DNA from: Yoonia sp035117555
GTDB taxonomy: Bacteria; Pseudomonadota; Alphaproteobacteria; Rhodobacterales; Rhodobacteraceae
DNA length: 64,000 nt
Assembly (NCBI RefSeq): GCF_035117555.1
Contig: NZ_JAYKPK010000007.1
Location: 167,948-231,947, forward strand
Direction: 5' to 3'
Below the pieces are notes generated by a model. The model was given only the letters and a program-made list of their open reading frames with translations. It searched no databases and was not told where the DNA came from. The translations under genes were made by a program, and so were the position numbers. The stretch's first letter is position 1; every line of letters begins with the position of its first letter. This document shows, one piece after another, positions 44,394 to 53,100 of the stretch.

Positions 44394-45145
44394 TCGGTCA
44401 GCTCCGGGTTTGGTGTGGCAGCGATCAGCCGCAAAAGGTTCTCTGCCGTGACACGCACCGACAGGTCGGTGCCGCCAGCGGCCAGCGTCAGTGCCGCGCG
44501 CGCACCGGCATGGTCGGCGGCGATGTCAGCGTCGTCGGCCATCAGGGCGATCCCCAATTGCAAGGCCGCCTGCGGACTGCCGCCACCGTCGGCCATTGCC
44601 AAAAAATACTGCGCCTGCACCAGATCCTGCCCGAAAGGCACGCCGTCAGCATACATCTGCCCCAGCAAGGTGGCCGCAATGCCATTGCCGCTCAGCGCCT
44701 GCACGGTCATCGCGTTCAGGCTATGTGTCAGTCTTGCGGCGCTATAACTCGCGCCTTCGGCGACCAGCAATTTGGCCAGCGACGGCACTGCAAAATCCCG
44801 CCCGGTATAGGCGGCGATGGCGTAATAATGCGCCTTGGTCCCGGTGGTGTCGGGGATCGTGCTGTCCTCCATCACCCGGGCAAGGCGGAAGGCGGCCAGC
44901 CCATCGCCCGCATCGGCCAGCGCGCGCAGATCAACAAAGCGCAGGCTTTCCCCCGCGATCATCCGCCGCCGCAAGACGCGCAAGGCAGCACTGGGCAGGT
45001 CATTGGTTTGGCGCACGGCATTGTCGAATACGAAATCCACCTGCAGTGCCACGTTTTCGTGGGCAAGCGGCAAGCGTGCCTGATGCGCCAAAGGCGCTGT
45101 AGCGAGGGTGATGAACAGCGCCGTGATCGGCAAGCTCCGGATCAT
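44390..45145 (-). CDS. Sel1-like repeat periplasmic protein in alginate operon
   Basis: A 251-residue protein with a signal peptide (MIRSLPITALFITLATAPLAHQA). It carries three or four Sel1-like helices (DGLAAFRLARVMEDS; ATLLGQMYADGVPFGQDLVQAQ; SPQAALQLGIALMADDADIA). ATG 45145 overlaps the algJ stop as ATGA, and its own stop overlaps algX the same way. I know of no counterpart at this position in the Pseudomonas operon. It may be an extra scaffold for the acetylation complex. Confidence 0.75.
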   Translation of the reverse strand: MIRSLPITALFITLATAPLAHQARLPLAHENVALQVDFVFDNAVRQTNDLPSAALRVLRRRMIAGESLRFVDLRALADAGDGLAAFRLARVMEDSTIPDTTGTKAHYYAIAAYTGRDFAVPSLAKLLVAEGASYSAARLTHSLNAMTVQALSGNGIAATLLGQMYADGVPFGQDLVQAQYFLAMADGGGSPQAALQLGIALMADDADIAADHAGARAALTLAAGGTDLSVRVTAENLLRLIAATPNPELTE

Positions 45146-46212
45146 GGTGCCATCCCTTCCGCTGCGGCGGGCCAAAGTGCGGGATCGGTCAGGTAACGGA
45201 TCGGGATCTCCCAGATCACCAGCGCCGGTGGCGTGTTTTGAAAATCCGCGCTTGCCAGATAATCCTGCATCGGTTGCACAGGCCCCAGACCTTGCTGCGC
45301 CATATTGATCACGTCGCGGCCAAGTGCGGCCATCAGCGCATCGGCAAAGCCCCAGTCTTCGTTCGCGCTATAGCTGGTGCCGACCAGCACGATATCGGTG
45401 TCGCCGGCACCGAAAATATCGACGATGGTTTCGCTGGGAATTTGCACGGCAATGCTGACCGTCTCGGCAGACAGCCCGATCCGTGGGGCCAATGCGGGGC
45501 TCGTCACAAAGCTGATCAGATCGCCGGTCAGCGCCTGATCGACAGACTCGGTCTGATCATAGGTCAGATCACCCAAGCCGATGCTGCCCTGATCGCGCAC
45601 CGCCTGCGCCACCAATCCGGCACCCTGCGGTGTCCAATGCGTGTCAGTGCTGAAAAACACCGGCTCTGCGGCATCCTGCATCGCGCTGCGCGCATCGACG
45701 AAAGTCAGATCCAGCGCCGCAAGCTGCGTCGTGAAATCACGGTAAAGCTGCGCCAACGCCTCTGCCGCCTGCGGATCGGGGGCCTGCGCGCGGGCGATAT
45801 CCATCTTGGCAGGCAAGGGGATGATCACCAGATCGCTGCCAATATCCGTAATCTGGCTCTGGGCCTGCACAATCGTGGCGATCACATCGGCCATCTGAGC
45901 CGCAGACGGCGCATCGCGCAATTCTTCAGCCGTGAAAAGCCAGCCGTTCTGGCCGACAATCGCGCCCTGCCGCGCCTCGCCCAGCAGGGCATAGCGGGCA
46001 GCCCCGATCAGGCTAGACGACAGGCCCATATGCGGCAGGTCTTTTTTATAGAGCGCGTCCAGATCACGCGTCAGCCCGCCGGACAGCAAGCCCGCATCCG
46101 GCAAAACCGGCGCTTTGCCATCAGAGGCCAGCAGCGTCACATTCGCAAACAGCGCATAGCCGAAAAACGCCAAAGGCAGGGTCAGCCGGGTCGCTTGGAA
46201 AAACACATTCAT
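45142..46212 (-). CDS. algJ: AlgJ-type alginate O-acetyltransferase
   Basis: A 356-residue protein with an N-terminal membrane anchor (MNVFFQATRLTLPLAFFGYALFANV). The catalytic Asp-x-His is in TDTHWTPQGA and the nucleophile serine in VGTSYSANEDWGF. No C-terminal binding module is present, as expected for AlgJ. ATG 46212 is chosen because the reading frame to 46386 runs into algI. It should receive acetyl groups moved across the membrane by AlgI. Confidence 0.83.
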   Translation of the reverse strand: MNVFFQATRLTLPLAFFGYALFANVTLLASDGKAPVLPDAGLLSGGLTRDLDALYKKDLPHMGLSSSLIGAARYALLGEARQGAIVGQNGWLFTAEELRDAPSAAQMADVIATIVQAQSQITDIGSDLVIIPLPAKMDIARAQAPDPQAAEALAQLYRDFTTQLAALDLTFVDARSAMQDAAEPVFFSTDTHWTPQGAGLVAQAVRDQGSIGLGDLTYDQTESVDQALTGDLISFVTSPALAPRIGLSAETVSIAVQIPSETIVDIFGAGDTDIVLVGTSYSANEDWGFADALMAALGRDVINMAQQGLGPVQPMQDYLASADFQNTPPALVIWEIPIRYLTDPALWPAAAEGMAP

Positions 46213-46220
46213 CTTAACAC

Positions 46221-47642
46221 CTAGAACTGGAAATAAAGGAAAGGGGAAAAGCTCTGTTCGGCCAGTTTCATGATGGCAAAGCCACCCAGCCCCAGCATCA
46301 GCACCGAAGGCACGGCGGCATTCAGCACGCTCAGATCGCCAGACGGATCGGGGCGCAGATGCAAGGCGGCACCGCGGTTCAACCAAGGCTCTACAGCCGC
46401 AACAAAGATCCCGAGGATCAGGAACACAAGGCTTTCACTGGTCATCGCCATCGCCACCTGCGGCGTCAGCGCGACCCCGTTCAACCCCAGCATCCCGGCA
46501 TAAACATCCCAGGCCGCACCGACCGAGGCAGCGCGGAACATGACCCAGCCCAGCAGCACGATCAGCAAGGTACTGGCCAGCGCGGGAAGATCAGCACCTT
46601 TGTCGCGTCCGGTCGCCCGTTCCAGTGCCAGCCATGTGCCGTGCCAAAGCCCCCAGATCACAAAGGTCCAATTGGCCCCGTGCCACAGCCCGCCCAACAG
46701 CATCACCAGCATCAGATTGACATAGGTGCGCACCACGCCTTTGCGGTTGCCGCCCAACGGGATGTAAAGATAATCGCGCAGCCAGACCGACAGGCTGATA
46801 TGCCAGCGTCGCCAGAATTCGGTGATTGACCGGCTGATATAGGGCGTGTCGAAATTGGCGATGAAGTGAAACCCCATCATCAGCCCAAGCCCGATGGCCA
46901 TATCGCTATAGCCCGAGAAATCAAAATAAAGCTGGATCATATAGGCCGCCGCCCCGACCCAGGCGAGCGCCAGCGTCGGATCCGGCGTCTCAAACGCCAG
47001 GTTGGCCAAAGGGGCCACAGTATCGGCCAGCAGCACCTTTTTCGCGAGGCCGATCAGAAAGATCGTCATGCCTTGCAAAAACAGATCGACCGAATGCACA
47101 CGATAGGCAAATTGCCCGGTCAGATCCTTGAACCGCAGGATCGGCCCCGCGATCAATTGCGGGAAAAGCGCGATGAAAGCGGCAAAATCAAAGAACCGCG
47201 CAGTCGCCTCGGCATCTTTGCGATAGACATCAACCAGATAACTGACCGCCTGAAACACATAGAACGACACGCCGATCGGCAGGATCAGCCGCCAATGCAC
47301 GCCCATGCCCGCGGGGTCTGTGCCCCAAAGAGCGGCCAAGCTGTCGATGAAAAAGTTCAGATATTTGAACACGCCCAGCACGCCCAGACAGCCGAGCAAG
47401 CCGACGATCAGATAGGCTTTCGCGGCCCCAGCGCTTTGTGCGGCACCGATGCGGCGGCCAAAAACATAGGTCCAGAGCGTGGTCAGGAACAAAAGCCCCA
47501 GAAAATCAAGCCGCCACCAGCCATAAAACGCATAGGACCCGATCAGGATCGTCACTGACCGGAACCGCATCGGCGTCAGGTAATAAACCACCAGAAACAA
47601 GGGCAGGAACAAAAACAAAAAGGTTTCAGAGGAAAAGACCAT
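46221..47642 (-). CDS. algI: MBOAT acyltransferase AlgI
   Basis: A 473-residue polytopic inner-membrane protein. The MBOAT core has the conserved histidine in LLGGLWHGANWTFVIWGLWH, and typical PQLIAGPILRF and FDFSGYSDMAIGLGLM segments. ATG 47642 (MVFSSETFLFLFLPLF) overlaps the algG stop as TGATG. It passes acetyl groups from the cytoplasm to AlgJ and AlgX. Confidence 0.92.
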   Translation of the reverse strand: MVFSSETFLFLFLPLFLVVYYLTPMRFRSVTILIGSYAFYGWWRLDFLGLLFLTTLWTYVFGRRIGAAQSAGAAKAYLIVGLLGCLGVLGVFKYLNFFIDSLAALWGTDPAGMGVHWRLILPIGVSFYVFQAVSYLVDVYRKDAEATARFFDFAAFIALFPQLIAGPILRFKDLTGQFAYRVHSVDLFLQGMTIFLIGLAKKVLLADTVAPLANLAFETPDPTLALAWVGAAAYMIQLYFDFSGYSDMAIGLGLMMGFHFIANFDTPYISRSITEFWRRWHISLSVWLRDYLYIPLGGNRKGVVRTYVNLMLVMLLGGLWHGANWTFVIWGLWHGTWLALERATGRDKGADLPALASTLLIVLLGWVMFRAASVGAAWDVYAGMLGLNGVALTPQVAMAMTSESLVFLILGIFVAAVEPWLNRGAALHLRPDPSGDLSVLNAAVPSVLMLGLGGFAIMKLAEQSFSPFLYFQF

Positions 47643-49123
47643 CAGATTTGCTCCGCCATCATGCAGGCGACAGGCCGCGCGGCCACAACGGGCTGTGCTG
47701 CAGCCTGCGCGCGCAGCCACGGCAACATCTGGCCAGACAGATCGCCGGTAAAGACGCGCGGCATCTGCCCTTGCAGATCATTGCCCGCGATAAACGGTGC
47801 GCCCGGTGTGGCACCGCGCAGACCTTCACGATTGCCGATCATGGCATTATCCATGACCTGCACCTGCGCCGTCATGCTCTGGTCACGCAACATCAGCCCA
47901 GCGCCAGCGTTGAACAGGATCGCATTGCCGCGCAGATCGGCCGCGTCGATCTTGCGCAGGCTGACACCGGCCCCGCCGTTGGCGGCAATCAGATTATCCG
48001 CGACTAGCAAACAGGAGACGTCATCGACAGCAAGCCCGGTGCTGGATGCGCCCAAAAGCAGATTGCCGCTGATGCGGATTGTGTCGCTGCCACCATCGAT
48101 CAGCATCCCGATATGAGGCTGGCCTGCGATACTATTGCCAATGATCTGCACGTCAGAGGCATTCGCGCTGACACGGATCCCTTGCGGCCCGGAGAGTTGC
48201 GACAAAATGTTCTTCGCCACGATGCTTTGCCGCGCGCCTGCGATAGAAATCGCCGGGCCGGTGGCACCGGTGATCTGATTGCCCAAAACACTGCCGCCAG
48301 AGGTGCCGATCAGGGCAAGGCTGGTGACATCGGAAAACTGGCTTTGCACGATGAAAGATGCCGATTGCGCCGCACCCAGCCCGCTGTTGACGACAGCGAC
48401 ACCGCCAAAGCTTGGCACAGCACCAAAGCCCAGATGGGCAAAGGCCGCGTCAATGGCGGTCAAGCTTCCCTGTCCTGCCGTCAGCATGAATGGCCGGTAG
48501 TCCGGCGCGGCAAGGTTTGGCGCAGCGCTGCCGGTCACGGTGCCGCCGATGACATCAAGTCGCCCCAGATTGACGATGAAACTGCCCTGATCGCGGGCTA
48601 ATGTCAGCCGATCCTCGGGCCCAAGCTGTAACCCGGCATCGGACCAGATCGCCAAAGGCCGGGTCAGCACCAGCCCCGCATCAGTCGCGATCACCACATC
48701 TGCTGCCAGCGTGTCGCGCGACAGGGCGAAAAGATCGGCCAGACCGACAAAACCACCGCGCAGCAGGATCACATCGTGCGGGCCAGCGCCCTGCGCTTGG
48801 GTCAGCAAGACATGATCGCGCGCGCCCGATTGCACGGCAATCTGCGCCAGGATCAACCGAATATCGACCATCTCGATGACGGCATCCGCTGTGCGGACAA
48901 ACTCGGTCGCCGCGACGTCATGCAGCGGCAGGTCAGGCCAACCCATCCCGATCTGATCGAGTACGGCGGCAGCTGCATCCGCCCGTGTCTGCGGCATCTG
49001 CGCCGCAGACAGATCCGCCACCGCCGCCGCCATCTGTGCGCGCGCCGCATAATCCATCGGTTGTGATTGCACCGATAGCGGGACGCAAAGCACGACCCAA
49101 AGAACGATCAGCCTTTTAAGCAC
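47642..49123 (-). CDS. algG: AlgG-like beta-helix protein without the DPHD epimerase motif
   Basis: A 493-residue secreted right-handed beta-helix protein. I take GTG 49123 as start (VLKRLIVLWVVLCVPLSVQS), which gives a signal peptide and a short overlap with algA; an ATG-like start at 49189 adds 22 residues inside algA. It shares DYRPFML with AlgG and a series of NxI-type helix rungs. Active AlgG mannuronan C5-epimerases carry DPHD at the catalytic rung; here the aligned segment reads QGIRVSANAS (residues 314-323). The nearest similar string, GPHD at 115-118, is far upstream. It may keep only the structural, polymer-protecting role. Confidence 0.75.
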   Translation of the reverse strand: MLKRLIVLWVVLCVPLSVQSQPMDYAARAQMAAAVADLSAAQMPQTRADAAAAVLDQIGMGWPDLPLHDVAATEFVRTADAVIEMVDIRLILAQIAVQSGARDHVLLTQAQGAGPHDVILLRGGFVGLADLFALSRDTLAADVVIATDAGLVLTRPLAIWSDAGLQLGPEDRLTLARDQGSFIVNLGRLDVIGGTVTGSAAPNLAAPDYRPFMLTAGQGSLTAIDAAFAHLGFGAVPSFGGVAVVNSGLGAAQSASFIVQSQFSDVTSLALIGTSGGSVLGNQITGATGPAISIAGARQSIVAKNILSQLSGPQGIRVSANASDVQIIGNSIAGQPHIGMLIDGGSDTIRISGNLLLGASSTGLAVDDVSCLLVADNLIAANGGAGVSLRKIDAADLRGNAILFNAGAGLMLRDQSMTAQVQVMDNAMIGNREGLRGATPGAPFIAGNDLQGQMPRVFTGDLSGQMLPWLRAQAAAQPVVAARPVACMMAEQI

Positions 49124-50531
49124 GGCCAGCAGCCTGTTGGCTTTGCACCGCAGCGGGGCTGACCGGGCCGGTCGACAATAGATAAGCATGCAGATCGCAG
49201 GCGGCCGTATTGGTCAGACTGATTTCGGTATTCTTGTCGATGGTCAGCATCGAGCCCAAGGCAAGGATCCTGTCATTGTCCTTGCTGCCCTCAAGATAGC
49301 TGGCCTGTCCTGCGATCACCGACAAAAAGCTTGCACCCAAACCATGGCCATTGATTTTCATGGTCGAGCCGGGCAGCAGCGTCAGCATATCCAGCCGGTG
49401 GTCCGGATCAGCCGCCAGCGCCTCGATCCCACCCCAGGCTTTCTTGCGATAGGTATGGCTGACCACCTCGGCACGGCCATCCCGTTTCAGCTGTTCGACA
49501 ACCTGTTTGACCTTTTGCGCATTCTTGCGGTCGGTCACCAGAACGGCATCTTTGGTATCGACGACGATCACGTCGTTCAGCCCGATGACCACGACCAGAC
49601 GGTCATCGCCATGGATCAGCGCATTGGTCGTATCAAGCGCAATGACATCGCCAGTGATGACATTGCCCTCGGTGGATTTCGGATTGACGTCATAGACCGC
49701 AGCCCAGGCACCGATATCGTCCCAGCCCAGATCCATCGGCGCCAGAGCGATCTTGTCGCTATGTTCGAAAATCGCGCGTTCGGTCGGCTCATCGCGGGCA
49801 TGGGCGAAATCGGCAGCGTTCAGCACGATCCCTGTCGGGGTGGATTGGCCCGCAGCGATGGCGGCGCTGACAGCCGCGAAAGTCACGGGGTCAAGCCGCT
49901 GGAACTCCGCGCAGATCACATCGGCCCGAAATAGGCTGATGCCGGAGGCCCAATAAGCATGGCCTGAGGCGATCAAAGCTTCGGCAAGGTCCAAGGGCGG
50001 CTTTTCGATAAAGCTCGCGACCTGATGCAGACCGTCATAGCCTGCAACCTGACCGCCATCGATGATATAGCCATAGCCGGTTTCGGCATAGGCAGGTGTC
50101 ACGCCAAAGGTGATGATCCGGCCCGCATTCGCGGCCTCTTGCATATTTGCGATCGTGCGGTTCAGATCGCCAACGATGATATGGTCCGACGGCAGCACCA
50201 GCAGGATCGCATCGGGATCCTGCGCCATGGCGATGATGGCCGCCGACAGCACGGCGGGGCCGGTATTGCGGCCCATCGGTTCGCTGATGATCCGGCCGGG
50301 TGACTGGATCTCATTAAGTTGCTGGCTGACCAGCTCGGCCTGCGAGGCATTGGTCACGATGATCGGCTCGGCAAAGATATCGCTGCGGTGGCGCTGCACC
50401 GTCGTCTGGAAATAGGTCAGACTGCCTTTGCCCGCGGTTGGCTGAAACTGTTTGGGCTGGTCAATCCGTGACATCGGCCAAAGCCGCGCCCCCATGCCAC
50501 CGCACAGGATAAGAGGAGAAATATGTGCCAT
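49116..50531 (-). CDS. algA: Mannose-1-phosphate guanylyltransferase/mannose-6-phosphate isomerase
   Basis: A 471-residue bifunctional enzyme that makes mannose-6-phosphate and GDP-mannose for AlgD. The pyrophosphorylase signature GGMGARLWPMSR..PKQF is at the N-terminus, with SEPMGRNTGPAV and LLVLPSDHII. The C-terminal type II PMI cupin part is present (LPGSTMKINGHGLGASFLSV). Size equals that of Pseudomonas AlgA. It is placed fourth from the promoter. Confidence 0.92.
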   Translation of the reverse strand: MAHISPLILCGGMGARLWPMSRIDQPKQFQPTAGKGSLTYFQTTVQRHRSDIFAEPIIVTNASQAELVSQQLNEIQSPGRIISEPMGRNTGPAVLSAAIIAMAQDPDAILLVLPSDHIIVGDLNRTIANMQEAANAGRIITFGVTPAYAETGYGYIIDGGQVAGYDGLHQVASFIEKPPLDLAEALIASGHAYWASGISLFRADVICAEFQRLDPVTFAAVSAAIAAGQSTPTGIVLNAADFAHARDEPTERAIFEHSDKIALAPMDLGWDDIGAWAAVYDVNPKSTEGNVITGDVIALDTTNALIHGDDRLVVVIGLNDVIVVDTKDAVLVTDRKNAQKVKQVVEQLKRDGRAEVVSHTYRKKAWGGIEALAADPDHRLDMLTLLPGSTMKINGHGLGASFLSVIAGQASYLEGSKDNDRILALGSMLTIDKNTEISLTNTAACDLHAYLLSTGPVSPAAVQSQQAAGRA

Positions 50532-50534
50532 GGT

Positions 50535-51614
50535 TCAGGCCCCTTCAAAGGTCACTAGGAAACGGTCACGGATGTTTTCCGCCCAGACAGCCAGGCCGCT
50601 CGCGTCGCGCAGCAGGCGCAATTGCACCGGCGCACCGGCTTGGCCTTCGGTCAGCGGGGTGATGGGGCGCAGGATGATGGTCTGCGCTGCACCTTGAAAC
50701 AGCGGCTGCGGGTCGGCTGTCGCATCTGATGTCTGCCCATCAGGATAGGTCAACAGAATCCGGTCCGCCCCTGCGAGTGCAAACAGCATCTGCGGATCCA
50801 ATGTCGCCGCAACGACCCATTGGTCACTGGCCGAAACCAATTGCATGATGGTTTCGCCAATCAGAACGGTCGATCCTTCGCGCAACCCCTGCGTGACGGC
50901 GGTGCAATCGCAAGGCATGAGCAGGCTTTGCACTTCACCCGATGCAGCTTGGATCGCCACAACCACATCGCCCTGCCCCGCGTCCAGATTGACAAAGACG
51001 ACCTGACCCGTGGTTGTAGCGCGCAATGTTTCACCGGTTGAGACAACGCTGCCCAGGCTCGGCACCAAGGTGACGAAAGCGCGTTGATAGACCAGCGATC
51101 CGGCAATCGCGACCAAGGCCAAAGACAGCAAGGCAAGGCCCATGCCGCCGACAACGCGGCGCAAGGACAGCCGGGTCCTGGCGCTGCGGGTCTGCTGCGG
51201 CGCCTTGGGTGCCGTTGTGCCAGCCACCCCGATGGTCTGACCCAAGGCGACCAGATCACCTGCGATATAGGCATTCAGGATATGGCGCAGCTGCGGCAGA
51301 TGCGCGCCGCTGGGCTGGGTGAAGATCAATTCAGCCTCGCCCGAACCATGGGCGGTTTCCTGCACCTTGGCATCGACGACCAATGTCACGGCAAAGCCAT
51401 CAAACTGGAACATCAGCCGCACGATCCGTGTCGCGCCAAGAACGGCAGGGTCCATCAGTCCCGCGACATAGGCCGCGACCAGTGACAGGCCATGGCCACG
51501 GAACTGCCGTCCGTCGATCAAGGCGATAAAGGGCAGCTGCACGACCGGGTGATCATTGCCCGCTTGCAGAGTGGCAGGCGCACGGCTTGCTTTGGTGGTG
51601 ATCACAGGATCCAT
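50535..51614 (-). CDS. alg44: Alg44-like copolymerase subunit with degenerate PilZ domain
   Basis: A 359-residue inner-membrane protein. It has an N-terminal cytoplasmic PilZ-like domain (about 1-125), one membrane helix (VGGMGLALLSLALVAIAGSL), and a periplasmic HlyD-like domain (TTGQVVFVNLDAGQGDVV). The end of the PilZ part, LRHILNAYIAGDLVALG, fits Alg44. However, the c-di-GMP signature RxxxR near residue 20 and the later D/NxSxxG are absent; the equivalent segment reads FRGHGLSLVAAYVAG. The protein probably still partners Alg8, but its control by c-di-GMP is doubtful. Confidence 0.78.
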   Translation of the reverse strand: MDPVITTKASRAPATLQAGNDHPVVQLPFIALIDGRQFRGHGLSLVAAYVAGLMDPAVLGATRIVRLMFQFDGFAVTLVVDAKVQETAHGSGEAELIFTQPSGAHLPQLRHILNAYIAGDLVALGQTIGVAGTTAPKAPQQTRSARTRLSLRRVVGGMGLALLSLALVAIAGSLVYQRAFVTLVPSLGSVVSTGETLRATTTGQVVFVNLDAGQGDVVVAIQAASGEVQSLLMPCDCTAVTQGLREGSTVLIGETIMQLVSASDQWVVAATLDPQMLFALAGADRILLTYPDGQTSDATADPQPLFQGAAQTIILRPITPLTEGQAGAPVQLRLLRDASGLAVWAENIRDRFLVTFEGA

Positions 51615-51635
51615 GGGATGTCTTTCAGGTTCAGG

Positions 51636-53099
51636 TCAAATCAGGCCCGTCATCCATGACACCGCCAGCGTCAGCCAGCCGAGTGACAGAATGTGGACAT
51701 AGGAAGAAATAAAGCCGCTCAGCCGCATAGCGGCAGGCCGTGCAAAAGATCCGCTGCCCTGCCGGGTCCAGCGTTGCCGGTCGAGGCGGAACATCACGAA
51801 GCTTTTGACGCCAGCCCCGACGATCTGCCCGAAATACAGCAAAAACGGATAGCTGATCGGAAAACTGCCACCACGGAACAAGGACAGCAAAGCGCAGAAA
51901 ACATAGCGGGTCGCCATGACCCAGGCCAGATAGGCAGGCAGGATCAGCGGATTGACGAAAATCGCCGTCAGGATCACGCCCAAAGGCCCCGCCAGCGTGG
52001 TCCAGACCGAAACCCGCTGATCCAGCACGGACCACCATGTAAAGCCGCCGATCAGCGACCCAGGCAGTGCCAAGGCGCGGCCATTGGTCCGCATCATATT
52101 GCCAAACCAGCGCACCATCAGCGTCACCGCGCTGGCGGTGAACCCCGGCAAAGGCTGGCGCTCCATCGACACGGTCTGCACATCAGGCAGATAGAGCATC
52201 TGGTAGCCGTTCTTGAGCAACCAGAACCATGTCGATTTGTCATCGCCGGTCAGGAAATTGACCCGGCCCAGCCGCCAATGGTCCAGATAATCGCTTTGCA
52301 CCTGCCGGATGAACGCCGCATCGGTCGCAAGATCGGCGCGGAATACCGACATCCGCCCGGTCAGCGTCAGCACGCGGCGACCCAGCCCCATCGAGGACAT
52401 CATCATCTGCCGCTGGGTAAAACGCAGCGCGAACCAATCGCGAAAGGCCGGGGTGTCGACAATCTCGACGCTTTCATCGGTGGTCAGGGCGCCGACAGAT
52501 GGGTCACAGAAAAACGGCGCGGCGCGGGCGACAATATCAACCGGCACGCAGCTGTCACCATCCACAAAGATCACGATATCGCGCCAGGTCGGGGCCTGTC
52601 CGGTGATGATCCGCAACGACTTGGCCAAAGCATCGCGTTTGCCGGTGCCGGGCACTTGATCGATGACCAGCCGCACATTACGCATATCCATCCGCATCAG
52701 CGCATGCACCGACCGGATCAACCGCAGATCAGCACCATCGACGACAGAGGCGACGATAGTCGCACCACCAGCCGAAGCCGCAGCCGCGGCAAAGATCGAA
52801 TGATAGACCCGCCGGGTGACATCCGGCTCGATCATATAGCTCGTCACCAGAAAATAGGCATGGGCAGCTGTCGCGCGATCCGCGTAAGCCACCTCTGCGC
52901 TGCGCCGCAGCCGTGGATAGGCCCAAAGTTGATAGATCCCCGCCCGGATCAAATTGATCGCCGCCCAGGAATAACGCCAGGTGCCGACAATACCTAAGAC
53001 CAGCACAGCCCCTTCGGCACCGGCCAGCCCGTCCTTGGGCAGGCTGAACACCAGCACGCCCAAGACCAGCAAGTAAAGAAGATGACCCAGAACCTGCAT
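51636..53099 (-). CDS. alg8: Alginate polymerase Alg8 (GT2 glycosyltransferase)
   Basis: A 487-residue inner-membrane glycosyltransferase. Catalytic motifs are intact: the DxD at D180/D182 in IVIFVDGDS and GDDKSTW with D286-D287-K288. An aromatic-rich QRQMMMSS-type segment and C-terminal membrane helices complete the family pattern. It polymerises mannuronate from GDP-mannuronic acid and extrudes the chain. It starts one base after the algD stop region, with no spacer for a separate promoter. Confidence 0.92.
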   Translation of the reverse strand: MQVLGHLLYLLVLGVLVFSLPKDGLAGAEGAVLVLGIVGTWRYSWAAINLIRAGIYQLWAYPRLRRSAEVAYADRATAAHAYFLVTSYMIEPDVTRRVYHSIFAAAAASAGGATIVASVVDGADLRLIRSVHALMRMDMRNVRLVIDQVPGTGKRDALAKSLRIITGQAPTWRDIVIFVDGDSCVPVDIVARAAPFFCDPSVGALTTDESVEIVDTPAFRDWFALRFTQRQMMMSSMGLGRRVLTLTGRMSVFRADLATDAAFIRQVQSDYLDHWRLGRVNFLTGDDKSTWFWLLKNGYQMLYLPDVQTVSMERQPLPGFTASAVTLMVRWFGNMMRTNGRALALPGSLIGGFTWWSVLDQRVSVWTTLAGPLGVILTAIFVNPLILPAYLAWVMATRYVFCALLSLFRGGSFPISYPFLLYFGQIVGAGVKSFVMFRLDRQRWTRQGSGSFARPAAMRLSGFISSYVHILSLGWLTLAVSWMTGLI

Positions 53100-53100
53100 G

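Noticed and set aside
46213..46386. Extended N-terminus of AlgJ
   Set aside because: The extension overlaps algI and has no signal; ATG 46212 starts a proper membrane anchor.
51693..52997. 434-codon frame antisense to alg8
   Set aside because: Same reason: no family features and the opposite strand has intact Alg8 catalytic motifs.
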